Below, one piece after another: positions 31,976-42,834 of a stretch of 64,000 bases of DNA (position 1 is the stretch's first letter; each line of letters starts with the position of its first letter). The notes beneath the pieces are model-generated. The model did not search any database, was not told the origin of the DNA, and worked only from the letters and a program-made list of their open reading frames with translations. The DNA comes from Peromyscus leucopus. Lineage: Eukaryota; Chordata; Mammalia; Rodentia; Cricetidae. A program made the position numbers and the translations under genes. The stretch is from positions 72,544,200-72,608,199 of the forward strand of contig NC_051070.1 in assembly GCF_004664715.2 (NCBI RefSeq), written 5' to 3'.

Positions 31976-32800
31976 ATGCCAAGATTCTACAATTAGAAAA
32001 ATCAAAGATGTGAACTAAATCCCAAAGCTTTTTACCCCCAGAATCCTATTCTTATAACTGAGATCCTATCATGGGCTAAAATGTCACTATTACAATATGT
32101 ATAGTGACCCTTTGTACGCCATCTGTCCAGGGGAATCACTAGATTGTCCACACTTCCATCAGGGATTCCTGTCTGGTCTGTGTAGGGACTTTGTGAGACA
32201 TCTGTGTACAGGATGAGAGAGATTCTCCCCTAGGAATGTACACATGGCTCCTTCCAACATGCTCTCTTTTTACCTGTTTACCCCAGCGCTCCCTCCAACT
32301 GCAGTAGATGCTGGATGCCGCTGGAGTTGCTGGGTCTGAGAGACAGTGTGCTTGCCTCCCTCCACTGTATGACCAGGGGACATCTGAGGAAGGCATGAAT
32401 GGATCGTTGATCTTCAGAGCACGAATCATGGTCACATAGGAACTTCTTTAGAAGTGCATCGTGGACTGTATTGCATCCACGTCCTAGAGGAAGAGCCGAG
32501 TAGTGGACAAGGGCTGGGAGTCTCCCACACCTCTCCTGGGGAGCAGACTCTGACCCAGAGACCAAAATGGTCACGACAGTGAAAAGATGTCTGAGGACAA
32601 TGATTCTCTTCTCAGGCCGGCAAGACAGCTGGACATGAAACCTGATGACCTGATATGTATCCCTGCACAGAAACTGACAGTAGAGAACTGGCTGGAAGAA
32701 GCTGTCGATATGTCTGTGAGTCAGTGGAAGTGACCAGTACTGTCACCTCACGAGAGTGCTGTCTAGGAAGTGAAGAAATGTGAGAAGAAAGAATCAGTGT
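31976..32800. other. Noncoding, no gene recognised
   Basis: Two overlapping 98-codon frames lie on the minus strand (32139-32435 and 32278-32574) and resemble nothing I know. The sequence does not look like a common SINE or L1. Confidence 0.4.
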
Positions 32801-32822
32801 CGGGTTGAGTGAGACCCTGTCT

Positions 32823-33108
32823 CAACACACCACCATCACCCCCACAACCACCCTCACCTCCACCACCTCCACCACCTCCACAACCATCACCACCGATGCT
32901 TTCTACTCCCTCACCACCACTATCACACCTGTACCACCATCATCTCCACTGCCATTCCCACCCGTACCACCATCACCTGCACCTCTGTTTCCATGACCAC
33001 CACCACCACCACCACCACCACCACCACCACCACCACCACCACCTACCACCACCACCACCACCACCACCCCCTACCACCACCACCACCACCACCACCACCA
33101 CCACCACC
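32823..33108 (+). repeat. (CAC)n/(CCA)n trinucleotide array
   Basis: About 285 bp. The first half is imperfect and the second half (33000-33108) almost pure. The His-, Pro- and Thr-rich open frames here are repeat artefacts. Confidence 0.96.
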
Positions 33109-33284
33109 CCAAATGCCATCATCCTACTCTCCTAAGTTCTGAAATTAAAAACATGTGAAATCCCTGGTCCATATTCCAGGAGAGACAAACTGAAATTAGA
33201 TTCTTGAGGAGGGGTCATATCATCTTCTAACAAAATTAATCTACATACATTTTTACTATCTTTCTCTATTATTTAAATTAAAAA

Positions 33285-33297
33285 AAAGTGTGTTGTG

Positions 33298-33338
<41 letters not shown>
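33285..33338 (+). repeat. (TG)n microsatellite
   Basis: About 45 bp of tg repeats. Confidence 0.95.
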
Positions 33339-33340
<2 letters not shown>

Positions 33341-33447
33341 ACAGCTGTAGGAGCTGCTTCTCTCCCTCCTCCATGTGGGTCCCAGGCACTGAACTCACAC
33401 TGTCAGACTAGACAGTCAGCTCCTCCATCTTGCTGGCCCTCTTTTTC
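33339..33447 (-). mobile_element. B3 SINE fragment
   Basis: 'ctccatgtgggtcccaggca', 'ctgaactcacactgtcag' and 'catcttgctggccct' in reverse orientation, directly after the TG run. Confidence 0.65.
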
Positions 33448-33454
33448 TATTCCT

Positions 33455-33688
33455 TTTAATTTTTTCAAATGGATCTATTTATTTAATTTTGTATTTGAGT
33501 GTTTTGCCTGCATGGATGTATGTGTACTGTGTGTGTGACTGATGGCCACGGAGGCAGAAGAAGGTATAGAATCCCTTGGAACTGGAGTTGCAGATGGTTT
33601 TGAGACAACTTGTGGGTGCTGGGACCAAACCTGGGTCCTCTTTAAGAGAACAAGTGCTCTCAACTACTGAGTCATCTTTCTGGCCCCT
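33455..33688 (-). mobile_element. B2 SINE
   Basis: Reverse B2: 'ggatctatttatttaatttt', 'aacttgtgggtgctgggacc', 'actgagtcatctttctggcc'. Confidence 0.82.
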
Positions 33689-33933
33689 CTTTATCTTGTA
33701 ACTTGAAATGTCATCATGTTATTATTTATAAGAACACAAATATGGACCTAGTTAGGCCCGAATGCAGACCTACTGGCATCCTGCTTTAACACCTTGTTCT
33801 AAGGAATGGCTTGATTCCTTCGGTGACCAAGCAATGTGGGGAGCCTTTTCATACATGACAGGGATATAACGATGGGATGAGAAGCAGGTCTCTGGGGATA
33901 CTTATGATCTCAGCAGACAGAAAGAAATACACC

Positions 33934-34622
33934 TGTTGTAGAATATTATTTTAAGATGTGTTACATTTGTTTATGCTGTAGAACATTTGTTTAATGATGC
34001 AAAGATGTGTTGCATTCTTTTATGTTGCATTGTTTAACTCTGTGAAGCTGTGTTACTGTGCCTGTCTAGAACACCTGCTTGGTCTAGTGAAGAGCTGCAT
34101 AGCCAATAGCAAGGCAGGAGAAAGGCTAGGTAGGGCTGAGGGGCAGAGAGAATAAATAGAAGGAGAAATCTGGGACGAGAGGGAGAAGTAGTAAGAAAAG
34201 AAGGAGAGGAGGACATCAGGGGCCAGCCACCCAGCTACACAGTGAGCCACAGAACAAGAAGGAAAGAAAGGTATACAGAAACAGAGAAAGGTAAAAGTCC
34301 AGAGGCAATTAATATATGAGATAATTTTTTTTTAAAGTTGTATTTATCATGTGTACAGTGTTCTGCCTGCAGGCCAGAAGAGGGCACCAGACCGAATCAT
34401 AGATGGTTGTGAGCCACCAAGTAATTGCTGGAAATTGAACTCAGGACTCTTAACAGCTGAGCCATCCTTCCAGCCCTAGATGGGATAATTTAAGGAAGGT
34501 GGCTAGAAATAAGCCAAGCTAAGGCTTGGCATTCATAAGTAAGAATAAGACTTGTTATTTATTACGGAGCTGAGTGGTGGGCTCTCAAAAGAGAAAAGAA
34601 CAAAGTTCCCAAAGATTAAACA
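33934..34622 (+). mobile_element. LTR family copy c, interrupted by a B2
   Basis: 'tgttgtagaatattatttta', 'gatgcaaagatgtgttgcat', 'gagctgcatagccaatagca' and '...acggagctgagtggtgggct', ending near 'aaagattaaaca'. The best preserved of the three copies. Confidence 0.82.
34327..34482 (-). mobile_element. B2 SINE nested in LTR copy c
   Basis: Reverse B2: 'tagatggttgtgagccacca', 'gctgagccatccttccagcc'. It is followed by a repeat of 'gataatt(t)' from the insertion point. Confidence 0.88.
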
Positions 34623-34660
34623 ACAACAACAATAACAACAACAACAACAACAACAACATA
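34621..34660 (+). repeat. (CAA)n simple repeat
   Basis: About 40 bp of caa units with one interruption, right after the end of LTR copy c. Confidence 0.92.
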
Positions 34661-34679
34661 TGCCAGGTGTTTATCTCAT

Positions 34680-34795
34680 TCTTTTGAGACAGAATCTCAA
34701 TTTGTAACCTATGCTGGCACTGAAGTCATAGCAATCCTCCTGCCTTAACTTCCCAGTTGCTGGGATTTTAGAAGTGAGCCACCAAGTCTATTTAT
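34680..34795 (-). mobile_element. Old B1-like SINE
   Basis: Diverged reverse B1: 'ttttgagacagaatctcaat', 'cagttgctgggattttagaa', 'gtgagccaccaag'. Confidence 0.6.
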
Positions 34796-34877
34796 ACCAA
34801 ATGTTTATAATATCAGGCAAAGATTACATACTGTAGCCACAGCAGTGTTTCAAAAAAATCTTTTCAAAACAATATTT

Positions 34878-35062
34878 CTAGCTGGGCAATAGTGGTACAC
34901 ACCTTCGATCCCAGCACTCAGCAGGCAGAGGCAGGTGGATTTCTGTGAGTTCCAAGCCAGCCTGGTCTACAGAGTGAGTTCCAGGACAGCCAGGACTGTT
35001 TCCCAGAGAAAACCTGTCTCAAAAAGCTAAAACAAACAAACAAACAAACAAACAAACAACAA
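34878..35062 (+). mobile_element. B1 SINE
   Basis: 'agctgggcaatagtggtaca', 'gcagaggcaggtggatttct', and a tail of (AAAC)n. Confidence 0.88.
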
Positions 35063-35069
35063 AACAATA

Positions 35070-35960
35070 TTTGGATCAGTATTTCTAAAATACTCACTTT
35101 GAAAATTTGGATTCTTGATTTTCCTTAAAGTAGTTAAAATGCGACCACATTAGGGCACTGTTACCACACTGTAATTTTGGACTAGTTCCAAGTAGCAGCT
35201 TAGTCTTTGTAAGCACTTCTTAATCAGCAGCACTCTGTAGAGCCACTCATTAGAGTGTAGTTGTTGCATTTATGGTCACACAATGTCCTGAGAAATGACT
35301 TAGACCATCAGCCTGATCGTTTGCCATACTTTAAATTGTGTTCAAAGATCCATGTTCAAGAAATACCTCCAAGCAGATATTTTCTGTACGATTAACTGCC
35401 CTCCATTGCTCTAAATTAAATCCAAGCGACCCTGTTGACAGAAAATATGTTTGCTAAAGACCCATTTATTTGAAATAGGGTTTTAATAAAAACACATGCG
35501 AAGGAGCATACCCTGAGTTCTCAAGGTGATTTGTGTCTTTAGTGTTAAACACTGCTGAATACAGGCTTGTTCTATTATTTTCTTAGCTAAAACACCATAT
35601 CAGTGTCATGGAGGCAACTGAACTGTTGAGTAATGTCATTATTTGTAATTAAGGATCTTGTCAGATAGCAGTCATTCCCAGGAAAAGTCTGCTGCACCGA
35701 GATAAAAAGAACTGTTGAGGACATTGGTCCCAGGGTTGGTTTCTCAATGCCACTTCGATGGCCAGCACTTGCGGCTAAGTTGCGGGTGCTCCTGTAGGCC
35801 TGCACACTAGTTGCTGACATGGGGACGCCATGCTCCAGCACCAGCCTGCACACAGCTTTCCCTGACTCAGTTGCAATAAGAATGGTAATGGTACACCTGC
35901 GAAACCACGTGGGGAATTTTACAGTAACATGGTCCAGGTTAATCCCAACCAACAGAGGAG
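35070..35960. other. Noncoding, no gene recognised
   Basis: Includes a 121-codon frame on the minus strand (35952-35587) without recognisable family. It ends where the L1 3' UTR begins. Confidence 0.4.
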
Positions 35961-37065
35961 ACTAAGCTGAGCCCAAAAGCCATTTGGTGAGACCGGTGGT
36001 GGAGAGGGGACATGGAAAAATCAGGGGAGACCTGAACTGGAAGCTTCCTCCCTGCTGGCTAGCTTTCACAGTGCCAGGTGATATGCCGGCCACTAGGGGG
36101 AGGCAAGTCACTGATGGGCTTGGCTGTGAACTGTGGAGCTACAACACCAACCTGTCAGGCAGGATGTCTCTGCTGGTGCAATAGTGTCCTGACTGTTACT
36201 GGGCAGCTACTGCCTTCTCATTGGGTCTGGGGCCTGCTCCCCAGGAGGGAATTCCTGCCTGCTCTGCAAACATCATCCACAGCCTGTGTCTGGGGAGGTC
36301 ACAGGCTGGCAGGGGGATGGGGTGTAGAGTCGACTATGGTATTTTATTAAACGGACACGCTGTCATGCTGCCTCCTAAATGTGTGTATGTCCATAGATTA
36401 GGGCTGCTGTCAGCCTTTGTCAGAATGGCTTTCTGCAGTGGGCATCCGTCGATGCAGAGATTCAAACTGGACCAAGGGCTGAGAATGAGTGACCAATGAG
36501 TGCCCAGCCCTCATGGTATATCTTGATCCTCCCCCTCAAGCCTCAGGGAACACTGGGTAACAGGTGGGGTGGGAGGATAAGCAGAGCCAGAGTGTGACAA
36601 GGAGTGCCATGAAATGCTGTCCTCTGGACAAGGCCATTGTATTCATGGACTCAGCTGTGGTTACCTACACAACATGGAGCCATCAATCACCAGGCATGAA
36701 TGGGACAATGACTCATGAGGTCCCCCCTAGCTGAGGTGCTGTTGGTCACTAATGGCTGCTGGGGAGTGGGGAACCATTTTTCTGCAGTGGTGTAGGCCTT
36801 GGTTAGTTACCCAAGCTTCAGCAAAGAACCCCTCAACCATGCTCATGCAAGCAGCCCTTGTTAATGAGTCGTTAAAACAAAGAAAGACATGAAAGTAGGC
36901 GGGGGTTCCTGTTGGGAAGGAAAATGGCATCTAGAGGGAGAGAGAGGAGGGGAGAGAGAGGAGGGGGAGAGAGACAGGAGGGGAGAGGGTAACGGAGGAT
37001 GAATATGATCAAACATTATATTATGAATAGAATTGTCAATGGATAAATAAAAACATTAACAACAA
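35960..37065 (+). mobile_element. Old rodent L1 3' UTR
   Basis: The order 'gtgaactgtggagctacaac', 'ggtgcaatagtgtcc', 'gagaatgagtgaccaatgag', 'gcctcagggaacactgggta', 'gactcatgaggtccccccta' and 'taatggctgctggggagtgg' follows the known rodent L1 3' UTR. It is followed by the purine block (36935-36990) and an A-rich end at 37050. No ORF2 is retained, so this is a 5'-truncated insertion. Confidence 0.75.
36935..36990 (+). repeat. (GGGAGA)n purine tract of the L1 3' UTR
   Basis: G/A-only run typical of rodent L1 3' UTRs. Confidence 0.85.
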
Positions 37066-37069
37066 ACCA

Positions 37070-38280
37070 AGGAGCACCCCCCCCCAAATTGACTACAATG
37101 TATATTTAAGAAAATTATCCTTCTATCAAGGCTATGACAAGCCTTTTAGACAACATGCTAAGGTCATAACCATGTTTCATCTCCTTCCTTTTGACAAAGA
37201 CCTGCTTGTGCTGACTTGAGCTGGGTTAGTCACAGTGTCAACAGGCCGCTCTCAGTCTGGACTTCCCTTGTCTCCCAGCTTCCTGTGACCTCTGTCAAAA
37301 CAGCTGAGGTGAGACACAGAGCCTGTAGTGTATGGCAGGCTGAGCTTCTGAATGGATGAAGTGCACACTTGAGACACAGAATGGACAACAGCTCAGGAGA
37401 CCACCACCAGCTACACCGTAGGTGGTCTTCATATGACTCTCTAAGGCACGGAGAGCAAGCAGCTGTTTCTGAGGGATTTTGTCCATATTTCTGGCAGGCC
37501 TGTTGGGATTGTATCTTACAAGAGACTATTTTGTAATCTTCCTGAGTCAGAAAGTCCCCTTTCAGTAATCTTAGGAGATTTGGGGCTTCTGAAGCCAGGC
37601 TTAGATAGTTATCCATGAATGACTTTCTAGGCAGTGAAGGACATCCTTCTTCTAGGGCCAGAGATGTGACTAGAGTCCCATCCTCCTGGCCAATAATTAA
37701 AGTCCTTGGTTTTAGAGAGTTGACTTGACTCTGGGGTGGGGGAGTCCAGCTTCAGGGTCTCTAAATTTTCTAATTATTGGCTGCCTAGCAGTTAGCTTCT
37801 GGTTCCAGACTTCCTGGTTACATCTGAATGTGAAAGAGTTCCCCTCCAGCACCCCACTTTCCTCAAGGGATCATTGCAAAAAGACCTGAGTGTTCCCAGA
37901 CCTTCTTCCCTTCACTCTGTGACAATGAAGAACAGTCCCAGCACACAGTCAGGAGCGTTTCTGCAGTAATGAGAGAGCAGAGCCTGCCTGGGTTCACCTC
38001 TCTTCTGAGTAGACGGGAGCAAACACATCTTTGCCCCTGGCCTTCATTTTTCTCTCTTATCCTCAGGCTCTTCAATCTTTTGTGAAAACACATTTACACG
38101 TAGACCTGTTCACGTTGAAGTTAGAGACAAAGCTATGGAGAAAAGAATGAATTCTGTACCTCTAGTCTTAGTGAGGTGACTGATAGTTAGGGTGCACATG
38201 ACTTGTTTCACTGACAGAATCTGAAGGCTAAGGAATTACCTTATTGTCCATGATATAATGTTTAACTGTTTTTCTTGATA
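37070..38280. other. Noncoding, no gene recognised
   Basis: Unique-looking, no SINE detected. The longest frame (37616-37230, minus, 128 codons) resembles no family I know. Confidence 0.4.
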
Positions 38281-38284
38281 ATAC

Positions 38285-38500
38285 TAGAAGAACAAATATA
38301 ATAGGCATTCCTTATCCACGCTGTCACATCCTAAGACCTTGAGTGGATGCCTCACTGTGGATAGTACTATACCACATTTATGCAGCAGTGATTTTTTCAA
38401 AACACAATGCTTATGATAGTTTCACTTACAAATTAGGAACTAAAGATGAAGAGTAACCATCATGGATACAGTTGAACACTGACAGTAGTGGAGTATGACC
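38285..38500 (+). mobile_element. Possible old DNA transposon (Tigger/MER2-like)
   Basis: 'gcattccttatccacgctgt' with 'gtggatgcctcactgtggat' then 'agtactataccac' recalls the terminal region of mammalian Tigger-type elements. Highly diverged. Confidence 0.35.
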
Positions 38501-38700
38501 ACAATGTCTGAGTGGGTTCTTTTCTCCCACTGCATCCTGTACTGTGTCTGCCCTCTTCTCTGGAGTCAATCCTGGGGAACTGCAACTGTAAAGATGTCTC
38601 TGGTGAAGAGGCTGCTGCACCTGCATGGATGTATATATGGATGAAGAGACCGCTGTACAGGCAAGTGTGTTACTGTACGAAGTGTCCACATATACAGACT

Positions 38701-38702
<2 letters not shown>

Positions 38703-38738
<36 letters not shown>
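38703..38738 (+). repeat. (TG)n microsatellite
   Basis: Pure tg run. Confidence 0.95.
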
Positions 38739-38740
<2 letters not shown>

Positions 38741-38876
38741 TACATGCATGAAGAAGACCACTGCACACGCATGTAATGACAAGGATAGTTTCCCTTCAGG
38801 TAGTCAGATATTCTAAATGTAAGGATGACTGTTGAAAAAAAATCAGACTTACATGGTAAAATCTTCTAGTATTGTG

Positions 38877-39062
38877 GCTGGAGAGATGGCTCAGTGGTTT
38901 AGAGCACTGGCTGCTCTTCCAGAGGACGCAGGTTCAATTCTCAGTACCCACATAGCAGCTCACAACTGTCTAAATCCAGTTCCAGCAGATCTGGCATCTT
39001 CACACATACATGCAGGCAAAACAGCAGTGCACATAAAATGAAAATAAATAAATTATAAAAAA
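38877..39062 (+). mobile_element. B2 SINE
   Basis: Full-length: 'ggctggagagatggctcagt', 'ctcttccagaggacgcaggt', 'cagctcacaactgtctaaat', and an 'aaataaataaatt' tail. Confidence 0.94.
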
Positions 39063-39127
39063 TACTATATTTAAAAGAAATCTTCGAGTATTGCTGCTTG
39101 CACTTTTCGCAGTCATTTCTACTCACG

Positions 39128-39195
39128 CATACACACACACACACACACACACAGCATGCACGCACACACGCGTACACACACACACACACACACAA
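39128..39195 (+). repeat. (AC)n microsatellite
   Basis: Two ac runs separated by a gcatgcacgc-type interruption. Confidence 0.95.
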
Positions 39196-39269
39196 TCAGT
39201 GATTCAGAGAACTACAGAGACTCTGAGATGGAAGGAATCTGTGAGGTCTTTTATTACAGCTCCTCATTT

Positions 39270-41850
39270 CACACCAAATGACCAGAACCTGGGGTGAGAT
39301 ACGTGGCTGACACAGAATGAGACATGTGATTCCCTGACCTGAGGGCTGTGACATCTTCAAACACGAGGCAGAGATCTCCGGAGTGTGCAGACTCAGAGTG
39401 GTCTGAGGGAGGATGCTGCAGCAGGTGCCTAAGAGGAAGAAGGATTGGGCAGGGTGAGCTCCCAGGGACTAGCCCTGTGAGGAGAGAGGTCTGCAAGAGC
39501 TCCTTCCGGCCAGCAGAGGGCAGGAGCAGGCTGTGCACTCCTGTGCTGGTAAAGGGCCGGGGAATGAAGAGCCTGGCAAAGACATGGATGGCCCTATTGC
39601 CTCCTGTAGCATCTAAGCCTGCAGAAACCACAGCTTAGATGAGGATGCTCTTCCTTCTGGAAGCTTCTCTACTAGGCTCTCTCTTTCTAGACCTAGACTT
39701 GTGTAACTCTCAGTGGACTGCCCAGCCTCCTCAGCCTGTTCATAGGGTAACCAGTGAAGGGGTGCTGCCCCCATCTGACATGAGACCTCCTTCCCATGGG
39801 GCTGATCTTCCACACTCAGCAGCCTTCCCCCTGATGATGCTGCATGGGGAGGAGGCCTGCTTGTAACAACCTGGAGAGGAAAGCAGTTAGAATAAGTCCT
39901 GGTACCCTCGGGGGACAGTCATTTAGAGGCTGCATGTGGGTCCCTGGGACACTCCTACCTCCTGGCTCTTCCCTAATCTACAGGACTTTTATTCTCAGTC
40001 TCATCCATATAAACACCCTTCTCGCTTTCATGCTGACAGCTGAGATCCCAGGGGTCTGCAGCTGTGGTTCTGCTCAGTCTCCAGCACTGCATGGTTGGTT
40101 TTTCCAGTCTGAAGGTGTAGATGCCACCAACTCTCCAACTTCTCCCTGATCTTAACTTCAGCCAACTCATTCCCTTTGAACCAAGACTAGCCTAGCCACT
40201 CCATATTCTACTCTCTACTAGGAACCTTCACTTGGATGCCTGATGCAGAGGTCAAACAATCTCAAGTAGAAATGATTCTTCTTCACTTCTTCCCTAAAAC
40301 TGATCTATCCCAGCATTTGACCCTGAGATGAGAGCTTTTCCACTCTAAGGACAAAACCTTCAGTGTGACTGTGGATTCATCTTTCTTTCATTTTTCTCTT
40401 CTGTCGGCCTCCCAACCTGTGAGTTGGTACAATTGTTGTCCCCTTGAGAACATGCCTGGTCCAGGGTTCCTCCCCCTGTTGTTACTGCTACCACTTTGTC
40501 TGCTTGGACAGCCTTGGCCTTGAACTCTGTTTCTAAACTATGTCTCACACCAAGAAGCTGGTGAATTCCTGTCAGAAGATCACCCAGATCATGTATACCT
40601 GCTCAGAACATTCTACTGTGTCTTCAGTATCTCAGGTAAATGTGCAGATGCTCAGAAGAAATCTCCCCCACACGTCTACTTCGTAGGTAGAAAGAGATCT
40701 GAGTCCCTGTCCCTGTCCCCGTCCACTTGATGTCTGCTCTCTGCTGTTCCTGAGAGACCCAGGCTCGTTCTCCTTTCAGACACTCCTCCCTGGATGTGGG
40801 CACGCAGAGCTAATCCAGGTCTTTAGAGTGCTTGACTGTCACCTGTGCTGTGGCTTGGAGATGGTCAGACGTTCAAAGTTAATTCCTGCGTGAGATGTGA
40901 AGGGAGTGGAAATGCAGTAAGACTATGGTGAGTAGAGATGGCCTGCAGAAGGTGTTTCTGACTAAATCACTTCATTGGAGGGGAATCCCATGATCGGACC
41001 CTGAGAGCTTGAAAGAATAGGGACAGAGGCCAGCTTTACATCTTAGAAAACCATGTAACTCAGCCTATGAGAAAATCCTGAAACCAATTGCAAGTTGCTG
41101 ATTCAAGACAGATCCTGTTGAGAAGGGCCTGTGTCCTCCCTGTGCATGGAGCCTTTGATGAGGGACTGGTTATGGGACTTGAGGTCGTTCTCAGAGGTGT
41201 CCCTTCTATGTCCTTAGCTCAGGACTCCTGAAGGAAAAGCGGTCAGAAGAACCCCACCTGTGTTCTCTCAGCACCCCAGATCATCTTTCATCGTTCTCAA
41301 GTACTGTGGGCTTAGTTGCTCAGAGACTGACAGGAATTCGGTATTGGCTCCAAGTGCAGCAGCCACATTTGAGTGTTTCTTACACCTCAGCCCTTGGAGC
41401 AACTAGAATAAAAAATTCCACCAGGAGAGAGAAAGGTGAAAGGAATGAGTGAGTAGTAAGGGGAGGTTGGAAGGAGCCTGCATGGCCGGGAAGAGGGGGA
41501 AAAATGCATTATGGGTCGAAGGCTGAGGAGTAGAGTGGATTCTTGAACATGGTATTGCTGTGTCTGTTCTTTTTAATAAATATTATTAATCAGATGACCA
41601 TGATGTGTCAAGCAGTGGTGTGTGGGCTGCAGTTTGCCTTTGTGAGCCTTAGGCTCTCAGGGAGAGGGTCAAAATGATTCAGTCCATAATTCTTCCAGGA
41701 AAGTCTTCTGTGACTGCTAGAGTCCAGGAACCAAATTCAGAGAACCATGTTCCTTCTCCTTATGTCCTCATCCTGTGTGTGTTTGAAAACTTACTTTGTG
41801 ATTATCTTATGGATATATGTGTTCCATTTAAGATGGTCAGTTCTGTGAGA
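39270..41850. other. 2.6 kb unexplained, mostly unique noncoding DNA
   Basis: No SINE, L1 or LTR that I can recognise, and no coding exon. Open frames are short (up to 120 codons, 39631-39269 minus) and without family resemblance. Weak similarity to an ancient repeat around 40130-40620 is possible but not demonstrable by eye. Confidence 0.4.
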
Positions 41851-41853
41851 GCA

Positions 41854-41855
41854 TG

Positions 41856-41899
<44 letters not shown>
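41854..41899 (+). repeat. (TG)n microsatellite
   Basis: About 45 bp of pure tg, abutting a B1 tail. Confidence 0.95.
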
Positions 41900-41901
<2 letters not shown>

Positions 41902-42050
41902 CAGGATTTCTTTATGTAGCTTTGCACCTTTCCTGGAACTCACTCTGTAGCCCAAGCGGGCTTCGAACTCACAGAGATCCGCCTGCCTCTGCCTCCCCAG
42001 TGCTAGGATTAAAGGCGTGCGCCACCACTGCCCGGCTGTCCATACTGTTT
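41900..42050 (-). mobile_element. B1 SINE (cricetid-like variant)
   Basis: Reverse B1 with 'tgtagctttgcacctttcct', 'gaactcactctgtagcccaa', 'aggattaaaggcgtgcgcca'. Confidence 0.9.
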
Positions 42051-42225
42051 AAACATACTAAAGCTCAAAAATATTTAGTGAGTGAGTAAATGAAATGCTT
42101 GCTACATAAGTAACTGTTGCACACTGTATGTGAATTACATATAACTAAATGCTTTCACAGCTGTATGACAAAAGCTTGAAACACAAAACTCTCTGATAAA
42201 AGATGGAGTCATTTATCACAGCAGA

Positions 42226-42305
42226 GATGATGTAATGTAGAGGTGATGCAGTGCAGAAGTGATGGAATGCAGAGGTGATGGAATATAGAGGTGATGAAAT
42301 GCAGA
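42226..42305 (+). repeat. 16-bp tandem repeat, 5 copies
   Basis: The unit 'ggtgatggaatgcaga' and variants occur at 42226, 42242, 42258, 42274 and 42290. Confidence 0.92.
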
Positions 42306-42424
42306 GGTGGCATCTGAGTCACAATGTTATCCTGATCCTTTATGCAGTGACACCCAGGGTGATAATCGTGAGAACAGGGATGCTTTGCATTTTATTTTAT
42401 GAGCACCAATTAATTATGTATATG

Positions 42425-42655
42425 TGTTCATGTGGGAGTGTCCAAGCACACAGTTACCCACGTGTGGAGGCCAGAGGTCAAAGCTGAGCTTCTTCCTCAC
42501 TTGCTCTCCACTTTATTTTTTTGAGTCAGGGTCTCTCACTCAATCTGGAGCTCACCAATGTGTCTCTGATGAGTGGACGGCCAGTGAGCTCCAGAGATCA
42601 ACTTGTCTCTGCCTCCCTGGACTGGGTTACTAACTGAACCATTTCCTCAGGCCCT
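42425..42655 (-). mobile_element. B4-like SINE
   Basis: 'tgtggaggccagaggtcaaa', 'tttgagtcagggtctctcac', 'tctctgcctccctggactgg' in reverse orientation, the composite B4 (ID+B1) layout. Confidence 0.6.
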
Positions 42656-42659
42656 GAGG

Positions 42660-42832
42660 ACAGGATTTTGTTGTTGTTATTGTTCCTTCTTTGTTTGTTT
42701 AGTCCTGGCTGGCTTGGAATTTGCTGTGTAGATCAGGCTGGCCTCAGGCTCACAGAGAACCACTTGAGTTTGCCTCTCAAGCGCTGTAGGTAGGGCTAGT
42801 GCTACCATGGCTGTGGGAGCCCATTTTCAGGT
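42660..42832 (-). mobile_element. Old B1 SINE
   Basis: 'gtcctggctggcttggaatt', 'gtgtagatcaggctggcctc', 'cacagagaaccacttgagtt'. Confidence 0.7.
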
Positions 42833-42834
42833 TT

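Noticed and set aside
32805..33135. Thr/Pro/His-rich open frames
   Set aside because: They are translations of the (CAC)n array.
39348..40170. Second RNase or other gene of the cluster
   Set aside because: No CKxxN motif, catalytic His context or cysteine pattern of the RNase A family is found in any frame.
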